Of a stretch of 64,000 bases of DNA, positions 33,164-42,200 are shown piece by piece. The stretch is from Novosphingobium flavum (GTDB lineage: Bacteria; Pseudomonadota; Alphaproteobacteria; Sphingomonadales; Sphingomonadaceae), in assembly GCF_014230315.1 (NCBI RefSeq), contig NZ_JACLAW010000012.1, forward strand, positions 62,001-126,000, given 5' to 3'. Position 1 is the first letter of the stretch; each line of letters begins with the position of its first letter. Both the position numbers and the translations under genes were made by a program. The notes beneath the pieces are model-generated. The model was not told the origin of the DNA and did not search any database. It saw nothing but the letters and a program-made list of their open reading frames with translations.

Positions 33164-33978
33164 CCCGTCCGCTCCAGCAGGTCGCGCGTCGCCGCGATGG
33201 CCCGGCGCGCGCGCTCCTCCGCGCTCACCCCGGCATCGCGCAGCCGGTCGGCCGGAATTTCGAGGCTGACCGGCAGGCCGGGGAGGCGGGTGAGCAGGGC
33301 GGCCAGATTGATCTCGCCCTCGCCAGGAAACAGGCGGTTGCCGCGCGCCTCGGCGAGGATCTCGTCCATCGCCGGGATCGGCCCGGCAATGTCGGCCAGC
33401 TGGAGATAACCGATCGCCGGGTCGCCGGGCGCAATCTCGTCCGGGGTGCCGCCCGAGCGGGCGAGATGGAACGAATCAACCAGCAACTTCGCATTGGCGA
33501 TCCCGGCGATCCGCTCCCGCGCGGCGGCAAGGCCCGGCGCCTCGGTCCACGGCATGAATTCCAGATGCGGCGTAACCCCGAAATCGCTCGCCTCGGCCGC
33601 CATGCGGGCAAGATGTTCGCGGGACCGCGCGGGATCGGGATCGTTGTCGGCCACCAGCAGGCGCGGCGCGGCGAATTCGGCGGCGAAGTCGAGCACCCGC
33701 GTGATCTCGTCCCAGTCCATCGCCGGGCGCAGGCGGACGATCTCGACATCGAGCACGCCGATCCCCTCGCCGCGCAGGGCCTGCAGCAATTCGCGGCGCA
33801 GCGCCGGGTCGGTCAGGATCGGGACATGCGGTTCGCCCGGCGTGGCGGCGACCGGGCGGAGGCCAACGTGGCTGTAGCCGCACCGCGCGGCGATCCGCAC
33901 CATTTCGGCCGGAGTGACTTCCAGCACGGTCAGCGCGGCAAGCGAGATCGGCCGGGCCCCGCCCGCACCCACAATCAT
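33160..33978 (-). CDS. Sugar phosphate isomerase/epimerase-like TIM-barrel protein
   Basis: 272 aa with the xylose-isomerase-like/AP-endonuclease-2 fold: AARCGYSHVGLRP, GVLDVEIVRL, HLEFMPWTEAP with the metal-binding Glu, LLVDSFHLARSGG with Asp and His, and VSLEIPADRL. Members include isomerases, myo-inosose dehydratases and 3-dehydroshikimate dehydratases; the last is attractive next to aromatic-ester genes but cannot be decided here. The ATG overlaps the tetR stop by four bases (ATGA), so the gene is translationally coupled to the regulator. A start 12 bases upstream is possible. Confidence 0.75.
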   Translation of the reverse strand: MIVGAGGARPISLAALTVLEVTPAEMVRIAARCGYSHVGLRPVAATPGEPHVPILTDPALRRELLQALRGEGIGVLDVEIVRLRPAMDWDEITRVLDFAAEFAAPRLLVADNDPDPARSREHLARMAAEASDFGVTPHLEFMPWTEAPGLAAARERIAGIANAKLLVDSFHLARSGGTPDEIAPGDPAIGYLQLADIAGPIPAMDEILAEARGNRLFPGEGEINLAALLTRLPGLPVSLEIPADRLRDAGVSAEERARRAIAATRDLLERTG

Positions 33979-34640
33979 CGGACAAGGCACCGCGAAAGCA
34001 TGACCTCGATCACCTCGGCGCGGCGGCGGCTGACCACATCCTCGTCCGCGATGTTCACGCCGAACACCTCGCCAAAGGTGTAGGCATTGGCCACGAAGTA
34101 GAAGCTGAGCGCCGAGATGCTCATATGAATCTGCAACGGGTCGATGTCGCCGCGAAACAGGCCTGCCGCGGCCCCGCGAGCGAGGATCCGCCCGACGGTC
34201 GAGATCACCAGCTCCCGCTGGGCTGCATGGTCGAGCCCGCGGGCGTGGCGCCCCCGGTCGAGGTTTTCCGACATGATGATGCGGATTACATTGGGGTGCT
34301 GCAGGTGGACGTCGAAGGTATTGCCGACAAGGGTGGCGAGCGCGCCCACCGGGTCGAGTGCCTCGTAGTCTACTTGCTCGACCGCGCGGAAGTCGGCGTA
34401 GGCCCGCTCGAGTACGGCCGAGTAGAGCCCGTCCTTGCTGCCGAAATAGTAGTAGATCATGTGCTTGCTGACCGCGGTGCGGGCCGCGATCTCGTCGACG
34501 CGTGCGCCGTGCAGCCCTTTTTCCGCGAATTCCTCGGTCGCCGCGGCCAGAACCTCGCCCCGGGTCAGTTCCGGATCGCGCTGCTTGCCGCGGCGCGCCG
34601 CTGCAGGCCTGGGCGGGGAAGCGGGTTTGGTGGAGGCCAT
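33975..34640 (-). CDS. TetR-family transcriptional regulator
   Basis: 221 aa. A low-complexity Pro/Ala/Arg N-terminal tail, then the TetR helix-turn-helix (VDEIAARTAVSKHMIYYYFGSKDGLYSAVL, of which the recognition helix is SKHMIYYYF), and an all-helical ligand-binding domain. First gene of the operon with TIM-barrel, FAD oxidoreductase and tannase genes. It probably represses its own operon and the divergent TonB receptor through the dyads in between. The ATG was chosen because the longer frame runs back through those operators. Confidence 0.9.
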   Translation of the reverse strand: MASTKPASPPRPAAARRGKQRDPELTRGEVLAAATEEFAEKGLHGARVDEIAARTAVSKHMIYYYFGSKDGLYSAVLERAYADFRAVEQVDYEALDPVGALATLVGNTFDVHLQHPNVIRIIMSENLDRGRHARGLDHAAQRELVISTVGRILARGAAAGLFRGDIDPLQIHMSISALSFYFVANAYTFGEVFGVNIADEDVVSRRRAEVIEVMLSRCLVR

Positions 34641-34690
34641 TTTGTGTCCGGAAATGCGCGGATTGTCGAGGTGGTGCAATCTAGATGGCC

Positions 34691-34758
34691 TGTTGTTGCA
34701 GTCAACAACATTCCAACTGGTACGTATGTTGTTGACATACCAACTGGTCCGTATATTG
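34691..34758. promoter_or_regulatory. TetR operators and promoter of TonB receptor 2
   Basis: Two near-identical 21-base direct repeats (34711-34731 and 34738-34758, 18 of 21 identical, 27 bases apart). The second contains the perfect half-site symmetry TACnnACnnGTnnGTA at 34738-34753, and the first the same with one change (TTCnnACnnGTnnGTA at 34711-34726): a classic TetR-family dyad. Overlapping them are a GTATGT-N5-ACATAC inverted repeat (34724-34740) and a perfect TGTTGTTG-CAGT-CAACAACA palindrome (34691-34710). A consensus TTGACA (34732-34737) pointing to the receptor lies within the array, so binding would block that promoter; its -10 is uncertain. Confidence 0.75.
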
Positions 34759-34904
34759 ATGCAGCGTCGTTGCAGCATTGTCGCCTCGACCATGGTCTAG
34801 GCGCCTTTCGTCCGACAATCGGCTAGGGCTGCTGCAGCAAAGGGGACCTTGTTCGACCGGCCAGGAAGGCCGGCGGCGGGGTCGATACAGGGAGGATGGC
34901 TGAA

Positions 34905-37388
34905 ATGAAAATCAACGCGCGCAATCCGTTTGTCTCACTCGCGGCGGTCAGTTGCGTCCTTGCCGCACAGGCCGTTCCGGCCATGGCGCAGGAAGCGCCC
35001 GCCAATGTCGCGGCCGAGGAAGAGCAGGCCCCCGGCGAAATCATCGTGACCGCGCAGAAGCGCGCCGAGCGCCTGCAGTCGGTCCCGGTTTCGGTCCAGG
35101 CGGTCGAAGCCAAGACCCTCGCCAATCTCGCCATCGCCACGCCGAAGGACTTCGGCCAGATCTCGCCGACCCTGAACTTCCAGGCGGCTGACGAAGCGCG
35201 CCTGTTCAACTTCTCGATCCGCGGCATCGGCACGGAATCGTTCTCGGTCGGCGTCGAGCCCTCGGTCTCCAGCATTGTCGACGGCGTGGTCTACACCCGC
35301 GTCGGCTCGCTGTTCGATGGCCTGTCGGACATCGAGCGGGTCGAAGTGCTCAACGGCCCGCAGGGCACGCTGCAGGGCAAGAACGCCTCGGCCGGCGCGG
35401 TGGTGATCGTCACCAAGGGGCCGGCGCGCGACCGCTTCCAGGGTCATGCCGAAGTGGGCCTCGCCGAAAACGGCGAATATACCGGCAACCTGATGGTCAC
35501 CGGCCCGATCAGCGACAAGGTCGCCTTCCGCCTCAACGGCTATTACCGGCACGAGGACGGCATCGTCATCAACGTCGCCAACGGCAAGCCGGTCAACAAT
35601 GTCGAGAGCTACGGTTTTCGCGGCAAGCTGCTGTTCGAGCCGTCGGACGGGGTGACCTTCACGCTCGCCGGTGACTGGTCCTACCGCAAGGCCGATTGCT
35701 GCGGTGAACCGATCCGGATTCCCGCCGCCTCCGGCAACGTCACCGCCGCCTTCACCGGCACGCCGGTCGGCCCGCTCAACCGCTATGTCAACTTCGACAC
35801 GGTGCAGGAAGGCTATCAGAAGAACCGCGGCGTCTCGCTCACCGGCGATATCGAGCTGGGCGATTTCACCCTGACCTCGATCACCGCCTACCGCCAGTAC
35901 CGCGACTTCGCGATCCGCGACCGCGACGGCACCAACGCGCCGTTCGCCGGCGTCACGCCGACCGAGCTGTTCCGCGCCACCAATCCCGGCATCACCGCCG
36001 CCCAGGCCCTGACGCTGATGGACAACCTCCTGCTCAATCCCCTGAGCTTCTCCTGCCGGATGACCAGCCGCAGCAGCACCGAACCGGTCTGCGGCGAGAG
36101 CCAGAGCCTCGAGAAGAGCGAGACCTTCAGCCAGGAAATCCGCCTCGCCTCGCCCACCGGCGGCTTTGCCGACTACATCCTCGGCGCCTTCTACTATGAC
36201 GCCAAGACCGAGCGTGACCTGACCATCGCCGGGGTGCGCTCGAACATCGCCGGCAATGTCAGCTACCCCACGCCGACCACGCTGACGATCAACCGCGACA
36301 CCGCCTATGTGCTGGCCGACACCATCACCAAGGTCCGCTCGATCAACTCGGCCCTCTTCGCCAACCTCAACCTGCACCCGACCAGCCAGCTGACCTTCAC
36401 CGGTGGGGTGCGCTATGTCCACGATGCGCTCCACTTCGATCACAAGAAGGTGACCGGGCCGAACGGTGACCACATCGGCTCGCCGATCGACGTCAACCCG
36501 GCAGGGCAGGTGGCCCCGGGCGCCAATGCCGGCACACCGCAGTTCAACTCTTACCGCGAGTTCAGCAACAACGCCTGGCTCGGCCGGGTCTCGGCCAAGT
36601 ATGAATTCAGCCGCGACCTGATGGCCTATGTCTCGTGGGCTCACGGCTACAAGGGCCCGGCGGTGGATGCCGACATCTACGTCTCGGCCGCCGGCTTCGC
36701 GGCCAGCCCGGTGGCGCCCGAAACGTCGAACTCGTGGGAAGTGGGCTTCAAGTCGCAGTTCCTCGACCGGCGCGTGACGGTCAACGTGACCGGCTACAAG
36801 ACCACCTTCTCCGGCTACCAGACCACCTCGCAGGGCACCGACGGTTCGGGCGCGCCGGTGCTGCAATCGGCCGGCAAGCTCTTCACCAAGGGCGTCGAGG
36901 GCGAGATCGTCGTGCGGCCGACCGGCCGCCTGCGCCTCTCGGGCAACTTCCTCTTCGCCGACAACAAGTTCGGTGACCTGTTCCTGACCTCGACCCTCAA
37001 CATCAAGGGCGGCGATCCGCTCAACGCGCCGGAAACCAAGTGGGGCCTGACCGGCTCCTACGACCTGCCGGTGGGAGACTGGAACGTGAACCTGTCCGGC
37101 AACTACACCTGGACCGGGCGGACCCTGTTCACCAACCTGAACGACGCAGCCAACCCCAATTCGCCGTGGATCCGCCCCGCCTTCGGCGTGGCCAACCTGG
37201 CGCTCAACCTCACCGCGCCCGACAGCAAGTACAAGCTCAGCTTCTACGTGAAGAACCTGTTCAACGAACACTACGTCGCCAGCCTTCGCCGCATTTCCGG
37301 CTCGGTCGGCGGTGCCGGTGCCATTGCCCAGGCCCTGCCGCGTGACTTCGACCGCTATGTCGGCGGCACGCTCAGCGTGAACTTCTGA
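34905..37388 (+). CDS. TonB-dependent outer-membrane receptor 2
   Basis: 827 aa. Signal peptide ending AVPAMAQE, TonB-box-like GEIIVTAQKR, plug (FNFSIRGIGTESFSVGVEPSV, IERVEVLNGPQGTLQGKNASAG) and a barrel ending in GGTLSVNF. The EIIVTAQKRAERLQ ... PQGTL(Q/F)GKNA pattern is the common sphingomonad/Caulobacter receptor type often tied to aromatic and plant compound uptake. GGAGG lies nine bases before the chosen ATG and would abut the alternative start three codons upstream. Divergent from the tetR operon with operators between. Followed by a small membrane protein. Confidence 0.92.
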   Translation: MKINARNPFVSLAAVSCVLAAQAVPAMAQEAPANVAAEEEQAPGEIIVTAQKRAERLQSVPVSVQAVEAKTLANLAIATPKDFGQISPTLNFQAADEARLFNFSIRGIGTESFSVGVEPSVSSIVDGVVYTRVGSLFDGLSDIERVEVLNGPQGTLQGKNASAGAVVIVTKGPARDRFQGHAEVGLAENGEYTGNLMVTGPISDKVAFRLNGYYRHEDGIVINVANGKPVNNVESYGFRGKLLFEPSDGVTFTLAGDWSYRKADCCGEPIRIPAASGNVTAAFTGTPVGPLNRYVNFDTVQEGYQKNRGVSLTGDIELGDFTLTSITAYRQYRDFAIRDRDGTNAPFAGVTPTELFRATNPGITAAQALTLMDNLLLNPLSFSCRMTSRSSTEPVCGESQSLEKSETFSQEIRLASPTGGFADYILGAFYYDAKTERDLTIAGVRSNIAGNVSYPTPTTLTINRDTAYVLADTITKVRSINSALFANLNLHPTSQLTFTGGVRYVHDALHFDHKKVTGPNGDHIGSPIDVNPAGQVAPGANAGTPQFNSYREFSNNAWLGRVSAKYEFSRDLMAYVSWAHGYKGPAVDADIYVSAAGFAASPVAPETSNSWEVGFKSQFLDRRVTVNVTGYKTTFSGYQTTSQGTDGSGAPVLQSAGKLFTKGVEGEIVVRPTGRLRLSGNFLFADNKFGDLFLTSTLNIKGGDPLNAPETKWGLTGSYDLPVGDWNVNLSGNYTWTGRTLFTNLNDAANPNSPWIRPAFGVANLALNLTAPDSKYKLSFYVKNLFNEHYVASLRRISGSVGGAGAIAQALPRDFDRYVGGTLSVNF

Positions 37389-37414
37389 TCCAGCGCCGCC
37401 GGGGAGCACTGACC

Positions 37415-37894
37415 ATGACGCAAGACAATCGCGCGCAGACGATCCGCGCCGGCTTGACGGGAGGGCTCCTCGGCGGGGTGATCATCTGGATCTATGAAGC
37501 CGTGGTCTGGGTCGGCCTGCAGCACATGATGCCGCTCGCCGGAATTCCCCGCAACGCGGTCGGCCTCGTCTTCGGCAAGCCGGTGCAGGAAGCCCTCGGG
37601 CCGATCGCCTACGTGCTTGGCACCGGCATCCATTTTGCCTTCGCCCTGTTCTGGGGCGCAGTCTTCGCCCTGGTCTGGCCGGCCCTGCGCAGGCGCGGCT
37701 GGGAGGCGACCATGGCCGCGCTGTTCTATGCCGTGTTCCTGTGGATCGTGATGCACGTCGCCATTGCCGTCGCCGGCGACGATCACCCCGACTATCTCGA
37801 TCCGGTGGTAGTGATCGGCGGCTTCATGTCGCACTTCTTCTATGCCGTGCCCCTGGCGCTCTACGTAAAGCACAGGCTGGCCCTGCCCGCCTGA
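37415..37894 (+). CDS. Small inner-membrane protein, YagU/DUF1440-like
   Basis: 159 aa with about four hydrophobic helices: GLTGGLLGGVIIWIYEAVVW, GTGIHFAFALFWGAVFALVW, ALFYAVFLWIVMHVAIAV and GGFMSHFFYAVPLALYV. The arrangement with conserved acidic and histidine residues in or near the helices resembles the YagU/DUF1440 group. Twenty-six bases after the receptor gene and before a strong terminator, so it ends that transcript. Function unknown. Confidence 0.65.
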   Translation: MTQDNRAQTIRAGLTGGLLGGVIIWIYEAVVWVGLQHMMPLAGIPRNAVGLVFGKPVQEALGPIAYVLGTGIHFAFALFWGAVFALVWPALRRRGWEATMAALFYAVFLWIVMHVAIAVAGDDHPDYLDPVVVIGGFMSHFFYAVPLALYVKHRLALPA

Positions 37895-37931
37895 ACGCCT
37901 GACGTGCCGCCGTTCGCGTTCCAACCTGCCT

Positions 37932-37965
37932 GCGGGAGAGCGGCCTTCGCTCTCCCGCACTTTTT
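37932..37965 (+). terminator. Rho-independent terminator
   Basis: A perfect 11-bp stem (GCGGGAGAGCG / CGCTCTCCCGC) with loop GCCTT, followed by ACTTTTT. It closes the TonB receptor 2 transcript. Confidence 0.85.
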
Positions 37966-38001
37966 CACGATTTTTCGCCCTATCCTGTGAAGGTCCCGCC
38001 C

Positions 38002-39213
38002 ATGCACGTAGCCTCCGCCCCCGCCGAAGCCGGTTCGGCGCCGCAAGACTGGACCCGTCAGGCCGCGCTGATCGTCGCCTTCTGCTTCGTGCTCAACATG
38101 GTCGACGGGATGGACGTTCTGGTCCTCTCCTACGTCGCCCCCGCGCTGCAGCGCACCTGGGCCGCGAGCCCGGCCGAGTTCTCGATCGCCTTCAGCGCGG
38201 GCCTTGCCGGCATGGCCGTGGGCGGGCTGGTGATCGCGCCGATGGCCGACCGTTTCGGGCGGCGGCGCATGGTCGTCTTCTCGCTGCTGCTGATGACCGT
38301 GGCCATCATCGCCAGCTCGATGGCGGCCTCGGTCGCCGAATTGTCGGGGTTCCGCTTCTTCGTCGGGATCGGGATCGGCACGGTGCTGGCCTGCATCGCC
38401 GCCATCGCCGCGCGGGTCGCGCCCGACAAGCACCGCAATTTCGCGGTCGGCGTGCTTCAGGCTGGCTATCCGATCGGGGCAATGATCTCGGGCTTCGTCA
38501 CCGCCTGGGCGCTCCCGCGCTTTGGCTGGCAGCATGTGATGATCGGCACGGCCACGGTCAGCGCGCTGTGCGTTCCGCTGGTCCTGACGATTCTCCCCGC
38601 GCGGCTGCCCGGCACGCTCGCGGCGGCGCAAAAGATCAGCCTCGGCGAGATCGTCGCGGGCGAGCGCAAGCGCTCCTCGATCCTGCTGTGGATCTCGACC
38701 ATCTGCGGCTTCATGGCGCTCTATTTCATCACCAGCTGGATCGCCAAGCTGGCGATCGAGGCGGGCCTGCCCGAAACCCAGGCGATCATCGCCAGCGCGA
38801 TCTACAACTTCGGTGCCTTTTCCGGCACCTTTGCCATGAGCCTCGCCGGCACCCGCTACGATATCCGCAAGATCAGCTGGATACTCCTCGCGCTGACCGC
38901 AGTGATCTTCCTGATCTTCGGCGGCATCACCATGCCGCTCGCGGGCGTGCTGGTCACGGCCTACCTGATGGGCGTCGCCCTGCAGGGCGGGTTCAACGCG
39001 CTCTACCCGATCGCCGCGCGGGTCTATCCCGATGAGATCCGCGCCACCGGGATCGGCTGGGCCATGGGGATCGGCCGGATCGGCGCCTTCACCGGTCCGC
39101 TGATCGGCGGCTGGGCGCTCGCCGCACACCTGCCGCTGGTGGCCGTGTTCGGGATCTTCTGCATTCCGCTACTGATCGCCGCGGCCTCGGTCCGGACCAT
39201 CCGCTTTGCCTGA
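38002..39213 (+). CDS. MFS transporter, aromatic acid:H+ symporter-like (AAHS)
   Basis: 403 aa, 12 transmembrane segments. TM1 reads VLNMVDGMDVLVLSYVAP with the DGxD motif expected in PcaK/BenK-type aromatic acid symporters, and the TM2-3 loop is APMADRFGRRRMV. Later motifs are VYPDEIRATGIGW and GIGRIGAFTGPLIGG. Likely imports a small aromatic acid such as a benzoate or hydroxybenzoate released by the exported esterases nearby (inference). An AAGG eight bases upstream supports the ATG over a GTG five codons earlier. Confidence 0.85.
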   Translation: MHVASAPAEAGSAPQDWTRQAALIVAFCFVLNMVDGMDVLVLSYVAPALQRTWAASPAEFSIAFSAGLAGMAVGGLVIAPMADRFGRRRMVVFSLLLMTVAIIASSMAASVAELSGFRFFVGIGIGTVLACIAAIAARVAPDKHRNFAVGVLQAGYPIGAMISGFVTAWALPRFGWQHVMIGTATVSALCVPLVLTILPARLPGTLAAAQKISLGEIVAGERKRSSILLWISTICGFMALYFITSWIAKLAIEAGLPETQAIIASAIYNFGAFSGTFAMSLAGTRYDIRKISWILLALTAVIFLIFGGITMPLAGVLVTAYLMGVALQGGFNALYPIAARVYPDEIRATGIGWAMGIGRIGAFTGPLIGGWALAAHLPLVAVFGIFCIPLLIAAASVRTIRFA

Positions 39214-39235
39214 CCGGCCTGCGCCCCGGCACCAG

Positions 39236-39253
39236 CCCCGACCGCGGGGTTTT
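39236..39253 (+). terminator. Weak terminator candidate after the AAHS transporter
   Basis: CCCCG-ACCG-CGGGG followed directly by TTTTG, about 20 bases after the stop. Confidence 0.4.
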
Positions 39254-39287
39254 GCCGGGGCCGGGGCCGCGTGATAGAAGCCGGGCC

Positions 39288-42200
39288 ATGCCCGCGGGTT
39301 CAGTCATTGCCCTGCTGCTGGCGGGCTATCTCGCCTTCCTCGCCCTGATCGGCTGGCTGGCCGAACGCCGCCCGCTCCTGTCCGCCCGGCCGCGCCTGCG
39401 CAGCGCCTTCTACGGCCTGTCGCTCGCCACGCTGTGTTCGGCCTGGACCTATTTCGGCGCGGTGGGCGAGACCAGCACCGGTTCGTGGCTGTTCCTCGCC
39501 AACGCGCTGGGCCCGGTGATCGCGGTCACGCTCGGCTATCCGGTCTGGCGGCGCATCGCGGTTCTCTCCAAGCAGGAAAACGTCGGTTCGCTGGCCGACT
39601 TCCTGGCCGCGCGCTACGGCAAGAGCCGCCTGCTCGGCACTCTGGTCACGGTCGTCGCCGCGCTGGGGGCGCTGCCCTATGTCGCACTGCAGGTCTCGAT
39701 CCTGGTCCAGGTCTGGAAGGCGCTCGGCGGCAAGACCGGGCCGGACGAGGCGGCGGCGCTGGGGCTGGTCGCCGTGCTGTGCCTCTTCGCCATCCTGTTC
39801 GGCGCGCGCCGCCCCAGCCTCACCCAGCACAACCGGGGTTTCGTCACGATCATCGCGGCGGAATCGGTGGTCAAGCTGGTCGGCCTGCTCGGCGTGGCCG
39901 GGCTGAGCCTGACCCTCGTCCTTGAAAGCGGGGGAGCTGGCGCCCTCATCGCCGCCATCCCGCCGCCGCTGCCCGCGCTCAACGGGTCCTTCGTCACCCT
40001 GACCCTGCTCTGCACGCTCACCGCCTTCACCCTGCCGCGCCAGTTCCACCTCGGCTTCGTCACGCTCGAACGGCCCGCCGACGCGCGCGCCGCGATCTGG
40101 ATCGTGCCCGCCTATTTCCTGACCTGGGCGGCGGCCACGCTGGTCATCGCCGCCGCGATCCGCAGCGGACTTGGCCATGCGGGAATGGCGGCGCACCTCC
40201 AGGTCATGGGCATCCCGCTCGCGCACGGGCCGCGCTGGATCGCGCTGCTGGCTCTGCTCGGGGGGTTCTCTTCGGGCGCGGCGATGGTCATCGTCGAGAC
40301 CACGGCGATCTCGGCGATGGTGTCCAACGAGATCGTCCTGCCGCTCCTGTCCCATTACAGCTCCCACTACGGCGCGGGGCGGTGGCCGCGCTGGAACGCG
40401 GGGCAGATGATCCTGCGGGTCCGGCGCGGCACGATCCTGCTGATCGGCGCGCTCGCCTGGGCTTATTTCCTCGCCACCCGCGAATTGGCCACGCCGACCC
40501 AGCTCGGCGCCATGGCACTGGCCGCCTTCGCCCAGCTGATGCCGGCCCTGATTGGCGGGATCTACTGGCGGCGCGGCCACGCACACGGGGCGATCGCGGG
40601 GATCTGCGCGGGCATGGCGGTCTGGCTCCTCGCCCTCGCGGCGCCGGCCCTCCTCGGCAGCGGCACCCGCCTCTCGGCCGCCCTGCTGCTCTGGCCGCGC
40701 GGCGAGACCCCGCTTGGCGATGTCGCGGTGATCTTCAGCCTGCTGCTCAACATCGGCCTGTACGTCGCGGTCTCGCTGCGGGTCCGCCCGCGGCTGGTCG
40801 ACACGATCCAGGCCAACAGCTTCGTGCTCAGCCCGCGCGGGGCCGAGGGCGACGGGGCCCGCCGCATCGCCGCGACCATGGGCGACCTGCACCGCCTGCT
40901 CGCGCAGTTCCTGGGCGATGGCGCCGCCCGCCGCGCCCTGCTCGAGCGCACGACCGGCCCCCGGCCCGAGCTCTGGGCGGACGAGCGCCCGGCCGGACCC
41001 GAGGCGATCCGCGCGGCCGAGCGGGCGTTGGCCGGGGTGATCGGCGCCAGCTCGGCGCGCAACATGATCGCCATCGCCCTTGCCGAGGAAAGCCAGGACG
41101 CCGCCGAGATCAGCCAGATCCTCGACGAGGCCGGCCACGCGGTCCATTTCAGCCGCGAACTGCTCCAGACCACGCTCGACACCCTGCCGCAGGGCGTCAG
41201 CGTGATCGACCCGGCCCTGCGCCTGATCGCCTGGAACGCGCGCTGCCTCGCCCTGCTCGGAGTGCCGCTCGAACAGGTCCACGTCGGCCGCCCGCTCGAC
41301 GACCTGCTCGCCGCCCTGCCGGCCGACCGCGCGGTCGATCCGCTGCGGCAGCGGATCATCGCCGAGGCCGGCCGCTTCGCCCTGCGCCGCCCGGTCGACC
41401 GGGAAGTGGCCCTTGCCGACGGGCGCACGCTCGGCCTGTCCGGCCGTCCGCTCGGTGAGGAAGACTATCTCGTCACCATTGCCGACATCACCGATCTCAA
41501 GCAGGCCGAACAGATCCTTGCCCAGAGCAACGAACTGCTCGAGGCGCGGGTGACTGCGCGGACCCGCGAACTGAGCGAGGCCAATGCCGCGCTGGGCGAG
41601 GCCAAGCAGGTGGCCGAACAGGCGACCGGCGCCCAGCGCCGCTTCGTGGCCGCCGCCAGCCACGATCTCGTCCAGCCGCTCCATGCCGCGCGCCTGTTCA
41701 TCGGCAATGCGCTGGTCGCATCGCGCAGCGACGCGGCCCTGCAGGGCCTGCTGGAAAAGGCCGACATGGCGGTCGACGGGGCGCACCGCATGCTCCGCGC
41801 CCTGCTCGATCTCTCGCAGCTGGAAACCGGCGTGCTGCGTCCGCGGGTGGAGCCGGTCGAGGCCGGGGCCCTGATCGCCTCGCTGGCGGAGGAGTTCGCC
41901 GCCCAGGCCGCCGCGCGGGGCCTTGCGCTGGTCGCCCTGCCCACCACCCGCTGGGTGGCGACCGACCGCGACCTGCTGCGGTCGGTCTTGCAGAATCTGC
42001 TGGTCAATGCCCTGCGCTATACCGCGAGCGGGCGGGTCGTTCTGGCCGTCCGGCGCGGTGCGGGCGGTCTCGTCCGGTTCGAGGTGCGCGACAGCGGGAT
42101 CGGCATTTCGCCGGACAAGCTGGCCGATGCCTTTGGCGAATTCAGCCGCCTGCCCGAGGGGCGCGCCCTGGCCGACGGGGCCGGGCTCGGCCTCTCGATC

